From an uncultured Elusimicrobium sp. (lineage in GTDB: Bacteria > Elusimicrobiota > Elusimicrobia > Elusimicrobiales > Elusimicrobiaceae), in assembly GCA_900319325.1 (NCBI GenBank), contig ONOD01000010.1, positions 1-37,931 of the forward strand: 37,931 bases of DNA, read 5' to 3'. This document shows, one piece after another, positions 25,577 to 32,882 of the stretch (the first letter of the stretch is position 1; each line of letters begins with the position of its first letter). The translations under genes were made by a program, and so were the position numbers. Below the pieces are notes generated by a model. The model did no database searches and was not told the DNA's origin. It was given only the letters and a program-made list of their open reading frames with translations.

Positions 25577-26128
25577 ATGTACGAAGCGTTTGTACCTAAA
25601 GAAATCTTCCTTACCAAAGGAATTGGCCGGCACAAAGAAAAACTAGCCAGTTTTGAAGAAGCCTTGCGCGACGCTAAAATTGCTAGCTTTAACTTGGTGC
25701 CTGTTTCTAGCATTTTTCCCCCCGGCTGCAAAACCGTTCCCGTTGAAAAAGGGCTTAAAAAATTGCACCCGGGCCAAATTCTGCATTGTGTAATCAGCAG
25801 AAACACCAGCAACGAATACCGCCGTATGATTGCGGCTTCGGTTGGTGTAGCCATTCCAAAAGACAGAACCCACCACGGGTACCTGTCCGAACATCACAGC
25901 TTTGGTGAAACGGATAAACAAGCCGGCGATTATGCCGAAGATTTAGCCGCGCTTATGTTATCCACCACCTTGGGTGTTGATTTTGATAACGATACTACCT
26001 GGGATCAAAAAGAAGAAATTTGGAAAATGAGCGGCAAAATTGTCCGCACGTCCAATATCACCCAGTCTGCCGTGTGCGCTAACGGAGTATGGACCACCGT
26101 TATTGCCGCGGCTGTGTTTGTAAACTAA
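25577..26128 (+). CDS. pdaD: Pyruvoyl-dependent arginine decarboxylase
   Basis: A 183-residue enzyme that turns arginine into agmatine and CO2. The proenzyme cleaves itself before a serine to create a pyruvoyl cofactor. The site is seen as [14 protein letters not shown] (about residues 38-51), matching the VSS-x-x-P motif of archaeal and chlamydial enzymes. [22 protein letters not shown] and [25 protein letters not shown] follow, also family signatures. The next gene uses its product. The two genes form an operon (15-base gap) that makes putrescine and consumes a proton per decarboxylation. This could serve polyamine supply or acid tolerance. Confidence 0.95.
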   Translation: MYEAFVPKEIFLTKGIGRHKEKLASFEEALRDAKIASFNLVPVSSIFPPGCKTVPVEKGLKKLHPGQILHCVISRNTSNEYRRMIAASVGVAIPKDRTHHGYLSEHHSFGETDKQAGDYAEDLAALMLSTTLGVDFDNDTTWDQKEEIWKMSGKIVRTSNITQSAVCANGVWTTVIAAAVFVN

Positions 26129-26143
26129 AATCACGGACTTGTT

Positions 26144-27025
26144 GTGAGCGATAACGTACAAACTGATAAATTTATGGGGCTAGAGAGCAAAAAAAGCGCT
26201 CTAGCCTCTTGTAATTTCGTAGTCGTGCCTGTACCGTTTGAAAAAACGGTCTGCTACGGGCATGGTACTGCCAAAGGGCCGGCCGCCGTCATTGAGGCGT
26301 CCACCCAAATTGAACTGTGGGACGAAGAAACCAAAACCGAAACTTGGGAATTGGGCATAAACACCCAGCCTGCCATTAACTGCAAAGGGTCCACGAACAC
26401 GGTTTTCAAAAATATTGATAAAACCGTACGCAACCTGATGAAATATAAGGCTATCCCTTTTTATATAGGCGGAGAACATACTGTTACCCAAGCATTGGCC
26501 CAGCCTTACATTGATACCTACAAAAATTTAAGTATTTTGCACTTTGACGCCCATGCCGATTTGCGCGAAACCTTTGAAGGAACGCCCAAGTCGCACGCGT
26601 GTGCGTTGTACCCGGCTTCGCGCCAAGTACCTGTTGTGCAAGTAGGGATCCGCAGCGTAGCCAGCGAAGAAAAACAATATTGTAATGCCGGAAAAGTAAC
26701 TACGTTTTTAATGCACGAAAACCGCGACATTAAAAAACTCATCCCGCAAGTGCTTAAAAAACTAACGAATACCGTATACATCACCATTGATGTGGACGGC
26801 TTTGATCCGTCTGTCATCCCGGCAACGGGAACCCCCCAACCCGGCGGGTTTATGTGGTATGAAGCGTTGGATTTATTCCGCGAGGTCATCAAGCATAAAA
26901 AGATTGTAGCCGTGGACGTGGTGGAAGCCTGCGCGCGTAAAGCCGATACCATTACAGAGTTTAATACCTCTAAACTCATCTATCGTTTAATGGGATATTT
27001 AGCTCTTAAAAACAAAAAGAAATAA
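26144..27025 (+). CDS. speB: Agmatinase (ureohydrolase family)
   Basis: A 293-residue manganese enzyme that splits agmatine into putrescine and urea. Metal-binding motifs are IGGEHTVTQ, LHFDAHADLRE, the substrate loop SHACAL and ITIDVDGFDPSVIPATGTPQPGG. The arginase/agmatinase/formiminoglutamase family is certain; the agmatine specificity is inferred from the preceding decarboxylase. The start is GTG at 26144, which keeps the 15-base operon spacing; an upstream start would overlap the decarboxylase. A terminator follows. Confidence 0.94.
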   Translation: MSDNVQTDKFMGLESKKSALASCNFVVVPVPFEKTVCYGHGTAKGPAAVIEASTQIELWDEETKTETWELGINTQPAINCKGSTNTVFKNIDKTVRNLMKYKAIPFYIGGEHTVTQALAQPYIDTYKNLSILHFDAHADLRETFEGTPKSHACALYPASRQVPVVQVGIRSVASEEKQYCNAGKVTTFLMHENRDIKKLIPQVLKKLTNTVYITIDVDGFDPSVIPATGTPQPGGFMWYEALDLFREVIKHKKIVAVDVVEACARKADTITEFNTSKLIYRLMGYLALKNKKK

Positions 27026-27040
27026 AACCTATAGTAAAAC

Positions 27041-27074
27041 AAAAAAATCCTCGGTTATAGCCGGGGATTTTTTT
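27041..27074 (+). terminator. Terminator of the pdaD-speB operon
   Basis: AATCCTCGG/CCGGGGATT stem with a short loop, followed by seven Ts. Confidence 0.9.
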
Positions 27075-27085
27075 ATGTCCTCTTT

Positions 27086-27146
27086 AGGTCTTTTGTCCTA
27101 ATTAACCATAGGTCTTGTTTCCTCTATTGTTTGGGTCAAAATGCCC
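27086..27146 (+). promoter_or_regulatory. Three tandem RGGTC boxes upstream of a secreted protein gene
   Basis: AGGTCTTTTGTCCT at 27086-27099, AGGTCTTGTTTCCT at 27110-27123 and GGGTCAAAATGCCC at 27133-27146. Start-to-start distances are 24 and 23 bp. The last box ends 23 bp before TACATT (27170-27175), repeating the spacing of the other three clusters. Confidence 0.72.
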
Positions 27147-27169
27147 TGGTTTTGCTTGCTTACTTGTAT

Positions 27170-27175
27170 TACATT
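27170..27175 (+). promoter_or_regulatory. -10 box of the Gly-rich secreted protein gene
   Basis: TACATT, 23 bp after the last RGGTC box. A competing -10 (TAATAC, 27175-27180) with TTGCTT at 27152-27157 and a 17-base spacer is also plausible. The leader is about 60 bases with AAGGAGG before ATG. Confidence 0.5.
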
Positions 27176-27241
27176 AATACTACAGGAAATTAAAAGAGGT
27201 AAATAAATGAAAATATCACAAAAAATAAGGAGGAAAAGCAT

Positions 27242-27967
27242 ATGAAAACGACCCGAAGAATAATGTCAATTGCCCTCTCGCTTTTATTAGTAAGCGGCAA
27301 CATGGCTTTTGCACAAAATCAAAAAGGACTCTCTAGCAAAAAGTTAACGCAGAAAGTAGAGCGTACTGTGGCTAAAGCGGCTCAAAAAGAAAAACCCTTA
27401 AGCGTACAATATATGGGTGAAATTCAACGCGAAGCCACAAAGGCGGAAAATAAAGACGTGTTGGTGGGTATTGGTTCAGCAGGAGTCTTTATCACATCCA
27501 TGGCAGGCGTAATGGTATCCCCACTTTGTGGCGGAGCTACCTTCATTCCGGGGGCAATGGGTATGGTAGGAAGTATGGTAGGAGCGGCTTCAACAACCGA
27601 TGACTTTCTGCCTGTCGAAGACAAGGCAAGCTTATACCCCGAAATTCAACAAGTCCTGGGGCATGATATTTTAGATCGTTTTGCAGTAGTATTAGTATAT
27701 CCTTCCCTCATGGAAGATAAAAATATAAAAAAGGCATTAGTCCAGTTTCTTGATCACCCCAGAAGAAACTATCCTGCTACAAAATTGAGCAATGGACAAT
27801 ATCGTTTCTTCTTCATGCGTGTCTCTAACCAAATGTACTCTCAACAAGTATGGGTAGATATAGATGCAAAAAGCCGGCTCATTTTCGTAAGAAGAGAATC
27901 TCTCTCTAAAGAGAACAGACATCGAAAGGGGTACATCATTAGAGGACCGAAATATTCAAAATTATGA
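27242..27967 (+). CDS. Secreted protein with a glycine-rich hydrophobic segment, unknown function
   Basis: A 241-residue protein with a signal peptide (about 1-25, ending MAFA). A basic stretch (about 28-65) follows. Next comes a hydrophobic, Gly/Ala/Met-rich stretch at about 74-118 (VLVGIGSAGVFITSMAGVMV, ATFIPGAMGMVGSMVGAAS) with GxxxG spacing, as in membrane-inserting or glycine-zipper segments. The C-terminal half (about 120-241) has no recognised domain: EIQQVLGHDILDRFAVVLVYPSL and RVSNQMYSQQVWVDIDAKSRLIFVRRES look alpha/beta. The Shine-Dalgarno sequence AAGGAGG is strong. It has its own promoter with three RGGTC boxes, linking it to the proteases. It may be a membrane-active secreted effector, but that is conjecture. 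Confidence 0.8.
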   Translation: MKTTRRIMSIALSLLLVSGNMAFAQNQKGLSSKKLTQKVERTVAKAAQKEKPLSVQYMGEIQREATKAENKDVLVGIGSAGVFITSMAGVMVSPLCGGATFIPGAMGMVGSMVGAASTTDDFLPVEDKASLYPEIQQVLGHDILDRFAVVLVYPSLMEDKNIKKALVQFLDHPRRNYPATKLSNGQYRFFFMRVSNQMYSQQVWVDIDAKSRLIFVRRESLSKENRHRKGYIIRGPKYSKL

Positions 27968-28002
27968 TAAATACTCTTATAACAAAAGCTGCATCAACTA
28001 AA

Positions 28003-28031
28003 GCACCCCGGTAAAAGCCCGGGGTGTTTTT
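28003..28031 (+). terminator. Terminator of the Gly-rich secreted protein gene
   Basis: CACCCCGG/CCGGGGTG 8-bp stem followed by TTTTT. Confidence 0.9.
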
Positions 28032-28046
28032 CGTAACAAGGACAAT

Positions 28047-28073
28047 AAAAAAGGCCCCTCACCGGGGCCTTTT
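28047..28073 (-). terminator. Terminator of the outer-membrane barrel gene
   Basis: On the minus strand AAAGGCCCCGGTGAGGGGCC is followed by TTTTTT; it lies 14 bases after the stop codon. Confidence 0.88.
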
Positions 28074-28086
28074 GGTAACAATTCAA

Positions 28087-28716
28087 TTAAAATCTAAAAC
28101 CGAATTTGAGTAAGATTTCTCCGTAGTGGATGTTATCTTTACCAAATTGGTTTTCAAAATCGTCACGCGTGCGCATCATATAATAACGCCCTTCCGCACC
28201 AAAAATGATTGATTCATCAATATCAAATTCCAGCCCCACACCTAACATCCCGGCTAAGTCTGTGCTGTTGTAAGTTTCGTGAGAATCATCCTCTTTGTTT
28301 TGGCGGGTAAACACGTGCCCTACCCCGATACCAACCGGGATATAAATGCGCGTTGTGTGGCGCGGAAAGAAATTAACACGCATAGCTACCAAGCCGGTAG
28401 CCGCACCGGTACGATAATAGGATTTGTCGGCACGTTCATCACCATCCCCAAATTGAGCATAGTTGCCGTCTAAACCCAGAGCGATTACGCGGGAAACGTT
28501 GCGGTAAAAGCCCAAGCCGGCACTCCAACCAATGTCTCCAATGTCCACACTTTCCCCGTCGTGGTTCCAATTGCTTTGAGGAAGAACCATCCCTCCGTAA
28601 AGTTCTATGCGGGTAGCGCCTGCATACAAGCCTTCGTTATGGATCGGGTAGTAATTTTGTGCATATCCAAACGAAAAGCAACCTAATAGCAAGCTTAACA
28701 AAAGTAGTTTTTTCAT
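28087..28716 (-). CDS. Small outer-membrane beta-barrel protein
   Basis: A 209-residue protein with a signal peptide (MKKLLLLSLLLGCFSFGYAQ). The body alternates polar and hydrophobic residues with turns of Asp, Gly and Asn, as in OmpA/OmpX-type eight-stranded barrels: IELYGGMVLPQ, SAGLGFYRNVSRVIALGLDGNY, AMRVNFF, YIPVGIGVGHVF, MLGVGLEFDID, IIFGAEGRYYMM. It ends in a C-terminal aromatic, LLKFGFRF, the signal recognised by the BAM machinery. The start at 28716 is set by AAGGAGA; the longer frame from 28770 has no signal peptide at its start. It is transcribed from the symmetric promoter shared with the CsgG-like lipoprotein gene. Confidence 0.88.
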   Translation of the reverse strand: MKKLLLLSLLLGCFSFGYAQNYYPIHNEGLYAGATRIELYGGMVLPQSNWNHDGESVDIGDIGWSAGLGFYRNVSRVIALGLDGNYAQFGDGDERADKSYYRTGAATGLVAMRVNFFPRHTTRIYIPVGIGVGHVFTRQNKEDDSHETYNSTDLAGMLGVGLEFDIDESIIFGAEGRYYMMRTRDDFENQFGKDNIHYGEILLKFGFRF

Positions 28717-28749
28717 CTTGTCTCCTTGTATAGTAGTTAAGATATTTAT

Positions 28750-28779
28750 ATTGTAAATTTTTTCCCGCAAATTTACAAT
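28750..28779. promoter_or_regulatory. Symmetric bidirectional promoter with 10-bp inverted repeat
   Basis: TTGTAAATTT (28751-28760) and AAATTTACAA (28769-28778) form a perfect inverted repeat with an 8-base spacer. Read on either strand it gives TTGTAA, exactly 17 bases, TACAAT, a credible sigma-70 promoter. The minus one faces the barrel gene at 28716, the plus one faces the CsgG-like gene at 28825. The -35 of one overlaps the -10 of the other. Confidence 0.65.
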
Positions 28780-28812
28780 ACACGTTTACTGCTTTTGCGT
28801 GTTTAAAAATTA

Positions 28813-28818
28813 TATAAT
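28813..28818 (+). promoter_or_regulatory. Second -10 box of the CsgG-like lipoprotein gene, leaderless
   Basis: TATAAT six bases before ATG. Combined with the upstream symmetric promoter, the gene may have two start sites, one of them leaderless. Confidence 0.55.
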
Positions 28819-28824
28819 GAAGGT

Positions 28825-29499
28825 ATGAGAAAAGGACTGCTGTCTATCCTGGCGGGGTTATGTGTGGCGGCCTGTGCGCCTACCACGGTGATCAGCCCCT
28901 CGTACGATTTTAGCCAAGTAAACCGTATTGGGATTATGTCGTTTACTAACTCGTGGGCGGATTTGAACGGGGTGGAAAATTTATTTGCCAAATATTTAAT
29001 CCGCAATGGATTTAAAGTCGTAGAACGCGCCCAGTTAGAAAGCATCCTTAAGGAACATAATATTTCTGTCTCCGGCTATTTAGCGCCGGAAACCACGCGC
29101 GAAATTGGCCGAATTTTGGGCGTAGATTTACTGTTAATTGGCGAAGTAAGTTCTTACACACCGGCACGGACCGAACTAACAATGACGGCTTCGCGCCGCA
29201 GCGAATCGCGCCCCATTATGCACCAAGACGTCATGCGTATGCCGGATGGTTCCTACGTCGGGTATCAGCGCCCCGTAGGCACGCAAGTTTCCAACTCTAT
29301 GGACGTGCGCCCCACGGAATATACCATCAACGCCAAAGTAGCCATTATCGCCAAATTGGTAGATGTAGAAACCGCCGAAATTGTATGGATCGGTTCAGAC
29401 AGTACAGAAAGTTCCCGCGCTTTGGACGGGGCCGATTATATTGCTAAAAAACTAGTAAAAAGTTTTGCCAAAGAACTAGCCAAGCAGGAAAAGAAATGA
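28825..29499 (+). CDS. CsgG-like envelope lipoprotein
   Basis: A 224-residue protein whose signal ends in a lipobox (CVAAC, lipidated Cys17). The CsgG/LpoB-like domain follows: VNRIGIMSFTNSWADLNGVENLFAKYLIRNGFKVVERAQLESILKEHNIS, then GRILGVDLLLIGEVSSY and INAKVAIIAKLVDVETAEIVWIGSDS. These are the usual GADALLLGxV and RLVDxxTGEVL-type strands of the family. CsgG itself is an outer-membrane export channel for curli, but most short homologues are periplasm-facing lipoproteins of unknown role. No csgA, B, E or F gene is near. The stop overlaps the next start (ATGA). Confidence 0.88.
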   Translation: MRKGLLSILAGLCVAACAPTTVISPSYDFSQVNRIGIMSFTNSWADLNGVENLFAKYLIRNGFKVVERAQLESILKEHNISVSGYLAPETTREIGRILGVDLLLIGEVSSYTPARTELTMTASRRSESRPIMHQDVMRMPDGSYVGYQRPVGTQVSNSMDVRPTEYTINAKVAIIAKLVDVETAEIVWIGSDSTESSRALDGADYIAKKLVKSFAKELAKQEKK

Positions 29500-29774
29500 A
29501 CGTATTGCATATCCCTACTTTCGCGGAACAATCCGCCAAGTTTGCTTTTAAAACATTCTTTGCGCTAGTACAGGCGGCTCTGTTGTCGCTAACACTTATT
29601 GTAGCCGTATTAGTAGCGGGGCAAAGCACCGTGGCGCCCATCAGCGTACGCTTGTTAACTACGTATGCAATGGAATACGCCGTAACCTATTTTAAGCCGT
29701 ACCGTGGATTCTTTCCACAACCTTATACTGTAACTTTGAAGCAAAAACAAAAGAGGACTTATGTTAGACATTAA
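29496..29774 (+). CDS. Small membrane protein of unknown function, overlapping both neighbours
   Basis: A 92-residue protein with one hydrophobic helix at about 20-45 (FFALVQAALLSLTLIVAVLVA) and a basic, aromatic C-terminus (YFKPYRGFFPQPYTV, KQKQKRTYVRH). The ATGA overlap with the CsgG-like gene suggests coupled translation. It also overlaps the serS start by 14 bases. No family recognised. Support comes from frame continuity and gene packing only, so it could be a spurious frame. Confidence 0.5.
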   Translation: MNVLHIPTFAEQSAKFAFKTFFALVQAALLSLTLIVAVLVAGQSTVAPISVRLLTTYAMEYAVTYFKPYRGFFPQPYTVTLKQKQKRTYVRH

Positions 29775-31047
29775 ACAAATCGTTGCAAACCCGGAAGAAA
29801 TAAAAAAACGCTTGGCCCTTCGCAAGCCGGCCTTAGCTGAACAAGTGGACGAAGTATTAACTAAATATGACGCCTATAAAAAAATCTTAGCCCGTGTGGA
29901 AGAACTGCGTGCTAAACGCAACGAAATGTCTAAATCTATCGGCAAAATCAAAAAAGAACAGGGCGACGCGGCCGCCCAAGAAGCCATGAAAGAAGTGGGC
30001 AAACTTAAAGAAGAAATGACCGCGCAAGAAGCCGCCTTGGAACCCGCCAAGGCCGAAATTGATAACCTGCTACTGAGCATTCCCAATTTGCCTAACGAAA
30101 AAATCCCCGTAGGGGTAAGCGATGCAGACAACCCGGAAGTAATTCCTTGCACTATTCCTCTTCCGAAGTTTGATTTTACCCCCCTTGATCATCAAGCCGT
30201 TGGCGAAAAACTGGGCATTTTAGATTTTGAAGCCGCCGCCGCTCTTTCCGGCAGCCGCTTTGCCCTATTCAAAGGGGACGGCGCCCGCCTGGAACGTGCC
30301 ATCATTGCTTTTATGTTGGACTTGCACGCCAAAAAGGGGTACACCGAAATTATGCCGCCGGTTATCGTCAACGAAAACATTTTAATTGGCACAGGCCAAC
30401 TGCCCAAATTTCGCGAAGATATGTATGAGCTCTTGGGCGAGCCGAAGCAATTTTTAATTTCCACCGCCGAAATTCCACTCACCAACTTAAACCGCACTCG
30501 CACGGTGGCCGAAGCTGAGCTGCCTATTAAACTCACCGCGTACACCCCATGTTTCCGCAAAGAATCGGGCACGTACGGCAAGGACACACGCGGCCTTATC
30601 CGCAATCACCAATTTGATAAAGTGGAACTGGTTATGCTCTCTAAGCCCGAAAATTCATACGAGATGCTGGAGCAAATGGTCTCAGATGCGCAAGACGTGC
30701 TAAAAACGCTTGAAATTCCCTATCACGTCGTAGAACTTTGCAGCGGAGATATTGGTTTCTCTTCGGCCAAAACGTACGATATTGAGGTCTGGATGCCTAG
30801 CGAAAACCGCTTCCGCGAAATTTCTTCCTGCTCCAACTGTTTGGACTTCCAAGCCCGCCGCATGGGGCTTCGCTTCAAAAACGCGCAAGGCAAATTAGAG
30901 TACGTCCATACGCTTAACGGCAGTGGTCTTGCTGTAGGTCGTACATTTGCCGCTATTTTGGAAAACTTCCAACAGAAAGACGGCTCTGTTATTATTCCAA
31001 AAGCACTTCGCCCCTATTTTGGCAAAGATAAAATTGAGGCCAAATAA
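29761..31047 (+). CDS. serS: Seryl-tRNA synthetase
   Basis: A 428-residue class II synthetase that charges tRNA-Ser. The N-terminal coiled-coil arm (about 25-105: RVEELRAKRNEMSKSIGK, EVGKLKEEMTAQEAALEPAKAEI) binds the tRNA long arm. The catalytic core shows GSRFALFKGDGARLERAIIAFM and the TxE loop ISTAEIPLTNLNR. Motif 2 is CFRKESGTYGKDTRGLIRNHQFDKVELV and motif 3 is LNGSGLAVGRTFAAILENFQ. AAGAGGAC precedes ATG. Confidence 0.98.
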   Translation: MLDIKQIVANPEEIKKRLALRKPALAEQVDEVLTKYDAYKKILARVEELRAKRNEMSKSIGKIKKEQGDAAAQEAMKEVGKLKEEMTAQEAALEPAKAEIDNLLLSIPNLPNEKIPVGVSDADNPEVIPCTIPLPKFDFTPLDHQAVGEKLGILDFEAAAALSGSRFALFKGDGARLERAIIAFMLDLHAKKGYTEIMPPVIVNENILIGTGQLPKFREDMYELLGEPKQFLISTAEIPLTNLNRTRTVAEAELPIKLTAYTPCFRKESGTYGKDTRGLIRNHQFDKVELVMLSKPENSYEMLEQMVSDAQDVLKTLEIPYHVVELCSGDIGFSSAKTYDIEVWMPSENRFREISSCSNCLDFQARRMGLRFKNAQGKLEYVHTLNGSGLAVGRTFAAILENFQQKDGSVIIPKALRPYFGKDKIEAK

Positions 31048-32105
31048 TGCGTAAATTGTTGCACCTGTTGGCGGCGGTCTGTCTTCTTGTAACTGCTACC
31101 GTGGCCCCGGCACGCGCGGAACTTAGCTTGCCGGATGACGTTATGCATCACGCTACTGTGGGCATTAACGGCGTGTATAACCTGGATTTTGACACTGCCC
31201 AAGAAAACATTGCGTGGGTTTTTGAACATTATCCCGATCATCCCTTTGCGCACTTCGGAAACGCGATGATTGCGTGGAGCCGCTATGAATATGAATTTGA
31301 AACTAGCGATGACGCACAACGCAAAGTATTTGAAAAAATTTTGGATGATTCCATCGCCGGCATCAAACGTTGGATCAAACAATATCCCAATGACTCCAAC
31401 GGATACATGGGCATTGGTGCTTTGTATGGGTTGCGCGCCATGTTCAATATGCGAAACACGGTTATTAAAGTGCTTGCCAAAATTGTAGCCATCAAGGGCG
31501 ACCCGGAAAAAGGCGTACAGTATTTAAATTTGGCGCGGCAAAAAGCACATTTTACGGCGGATTCTTCCAAGCTTATTTTGATTGAAGTACAAAATACGCG
31601 GGCCAGCAAATATTATGCGCCGGAAAAGTCACTTGAATACATCCGGCAGCTTCGCGCCAAATTCCCCAAAAATCCGCTGATGCATTATGTAGAAATTATT
31701 TGCTTGTACGAAACTAAAAATTACGACGAAGTAACCGCCCAAGCCAATCAATTTTTAACGCTTATCGGCAGCGACAAATTCTACAAAGAAATTTACATCC
31801 CGCGCGCTTATACCGCCTTAGCCACTACGCAAATGGCACAAGGAAACTTTGAAAAAGCACGCCAACTGTTGGAAGAAAGCAAACTTAAAACAAAACACCA
31901 AGAACCCAGCCGCTGGGGCGTGTGGAACGAACTGCGCTTAGGCCAAGTGTATGACGTCCTGGGAGAGCGCGAAAAAGCCATCGCTCAGTACAAATATGTG
32001 CTTATGTTTAAGGACAAATGGGGGTTTGACGAGTTGGCCAAAAGTTTACTCAAAAAACCGTATACCGTTCCGGCCGATGGCGTGGGTCCGCTCCCACCGC
32101 AATAA
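31047..32105 (+). CDS. Secreted TPR-like protein
   Basis: A 352-residue protein with a signal peptide (about 1-24, ending PARA). The mature part is helical with degenerate TPR pairs: YNLDFDTAQENIAWVFEHYPDHPFAHFGNAMIAWSRYEYE and YIPRAYTALATTQMAQGNFEKARQLLEESK. WNELRLGQVYDVLGEREKAIAQYKYVL near the end is a clear TPR. It begins at the last base of the serS stop codon (TAATG), so it is co-translated with serS although functionally unrelated. Function unknown; a periplasmic scaffold is likely. The terminator follows at once. Confidence 0.85.
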   Translation: MRKLLHLLAAVCLLVTATVAPARAELSLPDDVMHHATVGINGVYNLDFDTAQENIAWVFEHYPDHPFAHFGNAMIAWSRYEYEFETSDDAQRKVFEKILDDSIAGIKRWIKQYPNDSNGYMGIGALYGLRAMFNMRNTVIKVLAKIVAIKGDPEKGVQYLNLARQKAHFTADSSKLILIEVQNTRASKYYAPEKSLEYIRQLRAKFPKNPLMHYVEIICLYETKNYDEVTAQANQFLTLIGSDKFYKEIYIPRAYTALATTQMAQGNFEKARQLLEESKLKTKHQEPSRWGVWNELRLGQVYDVLGEREKAIAQYKYVLMFKDKWGFDELAKSLLKKPYTVPADGVGPLPPQ

Positions 32106-32112
32106 CTTTTTA

Positions 32113-32140
32113 CAACCCCCAACTTTGGGGGTTGTTTTTT
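32113..32140 (+). terminator. Terminator of the serS operon
   Basis: CAACCCCC/GGGGGTTG stem with a short loop, followed by TTTTTT. Confidence 0.92.
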
Positions 32141-32199
32141 GAAAGAGCTTTTTGTAGAGTATAGAAGTCATAACTTATTACTAAGGAGACACACAAAAC

Positions 32200-32793
32200 A
32201 TGAAGAAATTAGTAATTACAGTATTGGCTGTGTTGTTTATCTCCCCGGCCGCTATGGCAAATGATTGGGGTTTAGGCGTCAAGTTAGGGGCCGGTGAAAA
32301 CGATCCGAAAACATTAAAAGAAGGACATAGCAAAAATGGCGGCGAGCTTGACAAGAATTATGGCTACTTGGGCTTGGAAGCCTTCCATGAATGGACACTT
32401 GATAACGAAGCTAATAAATTAGGGCTTAAAGCAGGGTTGGATGTTTATGGCGAAAATACATTAAAAGTTGGTACGTCAAAATTTGAGGAGACCACCTATT
32501 CCTTCCCTATCAGCGTATATTACAAACGCGATAATGGCGTAAAAAATATTTCTTGGTTTGCTGGCGCCGGTGCCACCATCTTACATAGTAAAATTGAAGC
32601 TGGTGAAAATAGTATCCGCAAAACAAAAGTATTCCCGCACGTAACCGTTGGGGCGGAATATCGCTTTACCCGCGTTTTTGCTTTAGGCTTAGACGCACGC
32701 TATAACTTTAGCGCTAAAGTGAAAAAAGAAGGTGTCGTGTTATCCGATCGCTCCGGCTTTGGTGCAGCGCTAACCGGTCGTTTCTACTTCTAA
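32200..32793 (+). CDS. Outer-membrane beta-barrel protein
   Basis: A 197-residue protein with a signal peptide (about 1-20, ending AAMA) and a body of amphipathic strands: WGLGVKLGAGE, YGYLGLEAFHEW, KLGLKAGLDVYG, FPISVYYKR, ISWFAGAGATIL, HVTVGAEYRF, FALGLDARYNF. It finishes with the BAM signal LTGRFYF. It is typical of eight-stranded Omp-like barrels but distinct from the barrel at 28087. The Shine-Dalgarno sequence is AAGGAGAC. It is flanked by terminators, so it is a single-gene unit. Function unknown. Confidence 0.88.
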   Translation: MKKLVITVLAVLFISPAAMANDWGLGVKLGAGENDPKTLKEGHSKNGGELDKNYGYLGLEAFHEWTLDNEANKLGLKAGLDVYGENTLKVGTSKFEETTYSFPISVYYKRDNGVKNISWFAGAGATILHSKIEAGENSIRKTKVFPHVTVGAEYRFTRVFALGLDARYNFSAKVKKEGVVLSDRSGFGAALTGRFYF

Positions 32794-32810
32794 GTTTTTG
32801 CGGAACCCAT

Positions 32811-32842
32811 AAACCCCTGCCTAACGGTGGGGGTTTTATTTT
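32811..32842 (+). terminator. Terminator of the barrel protein gene
   Basis: AAACCCC and GGGGTTT arms around a 12-15 base loop, then TTTTATTTTT. Confidence 0.75.
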
Positions 32843-32847
32843 TCCAC

Positions 32848-32876
32848 TTGCGTTTTTACGTCGGGATTTGTATCAT
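32848..32876 (+). promoter_or_regulatory. Promoter of the MgtC-family gene, leaderless
   Basis: TTGCGT at 32848-32853, 17-base spacer, TATCAT at 32871-32876; ATG follows six bases later at 32883 with no Shine-Dalgarno sequence. Confidence 0.65.
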
Positions 32877-32882
32877 AAGAAT

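Noticed and set aside
28825-29499. Curli secretion channel CsgG with its system
   Set aside because: The domain is CsgG-like, but the protein is shorter and no curli subunit or accessory gene is nearby. A generic family label is safer.
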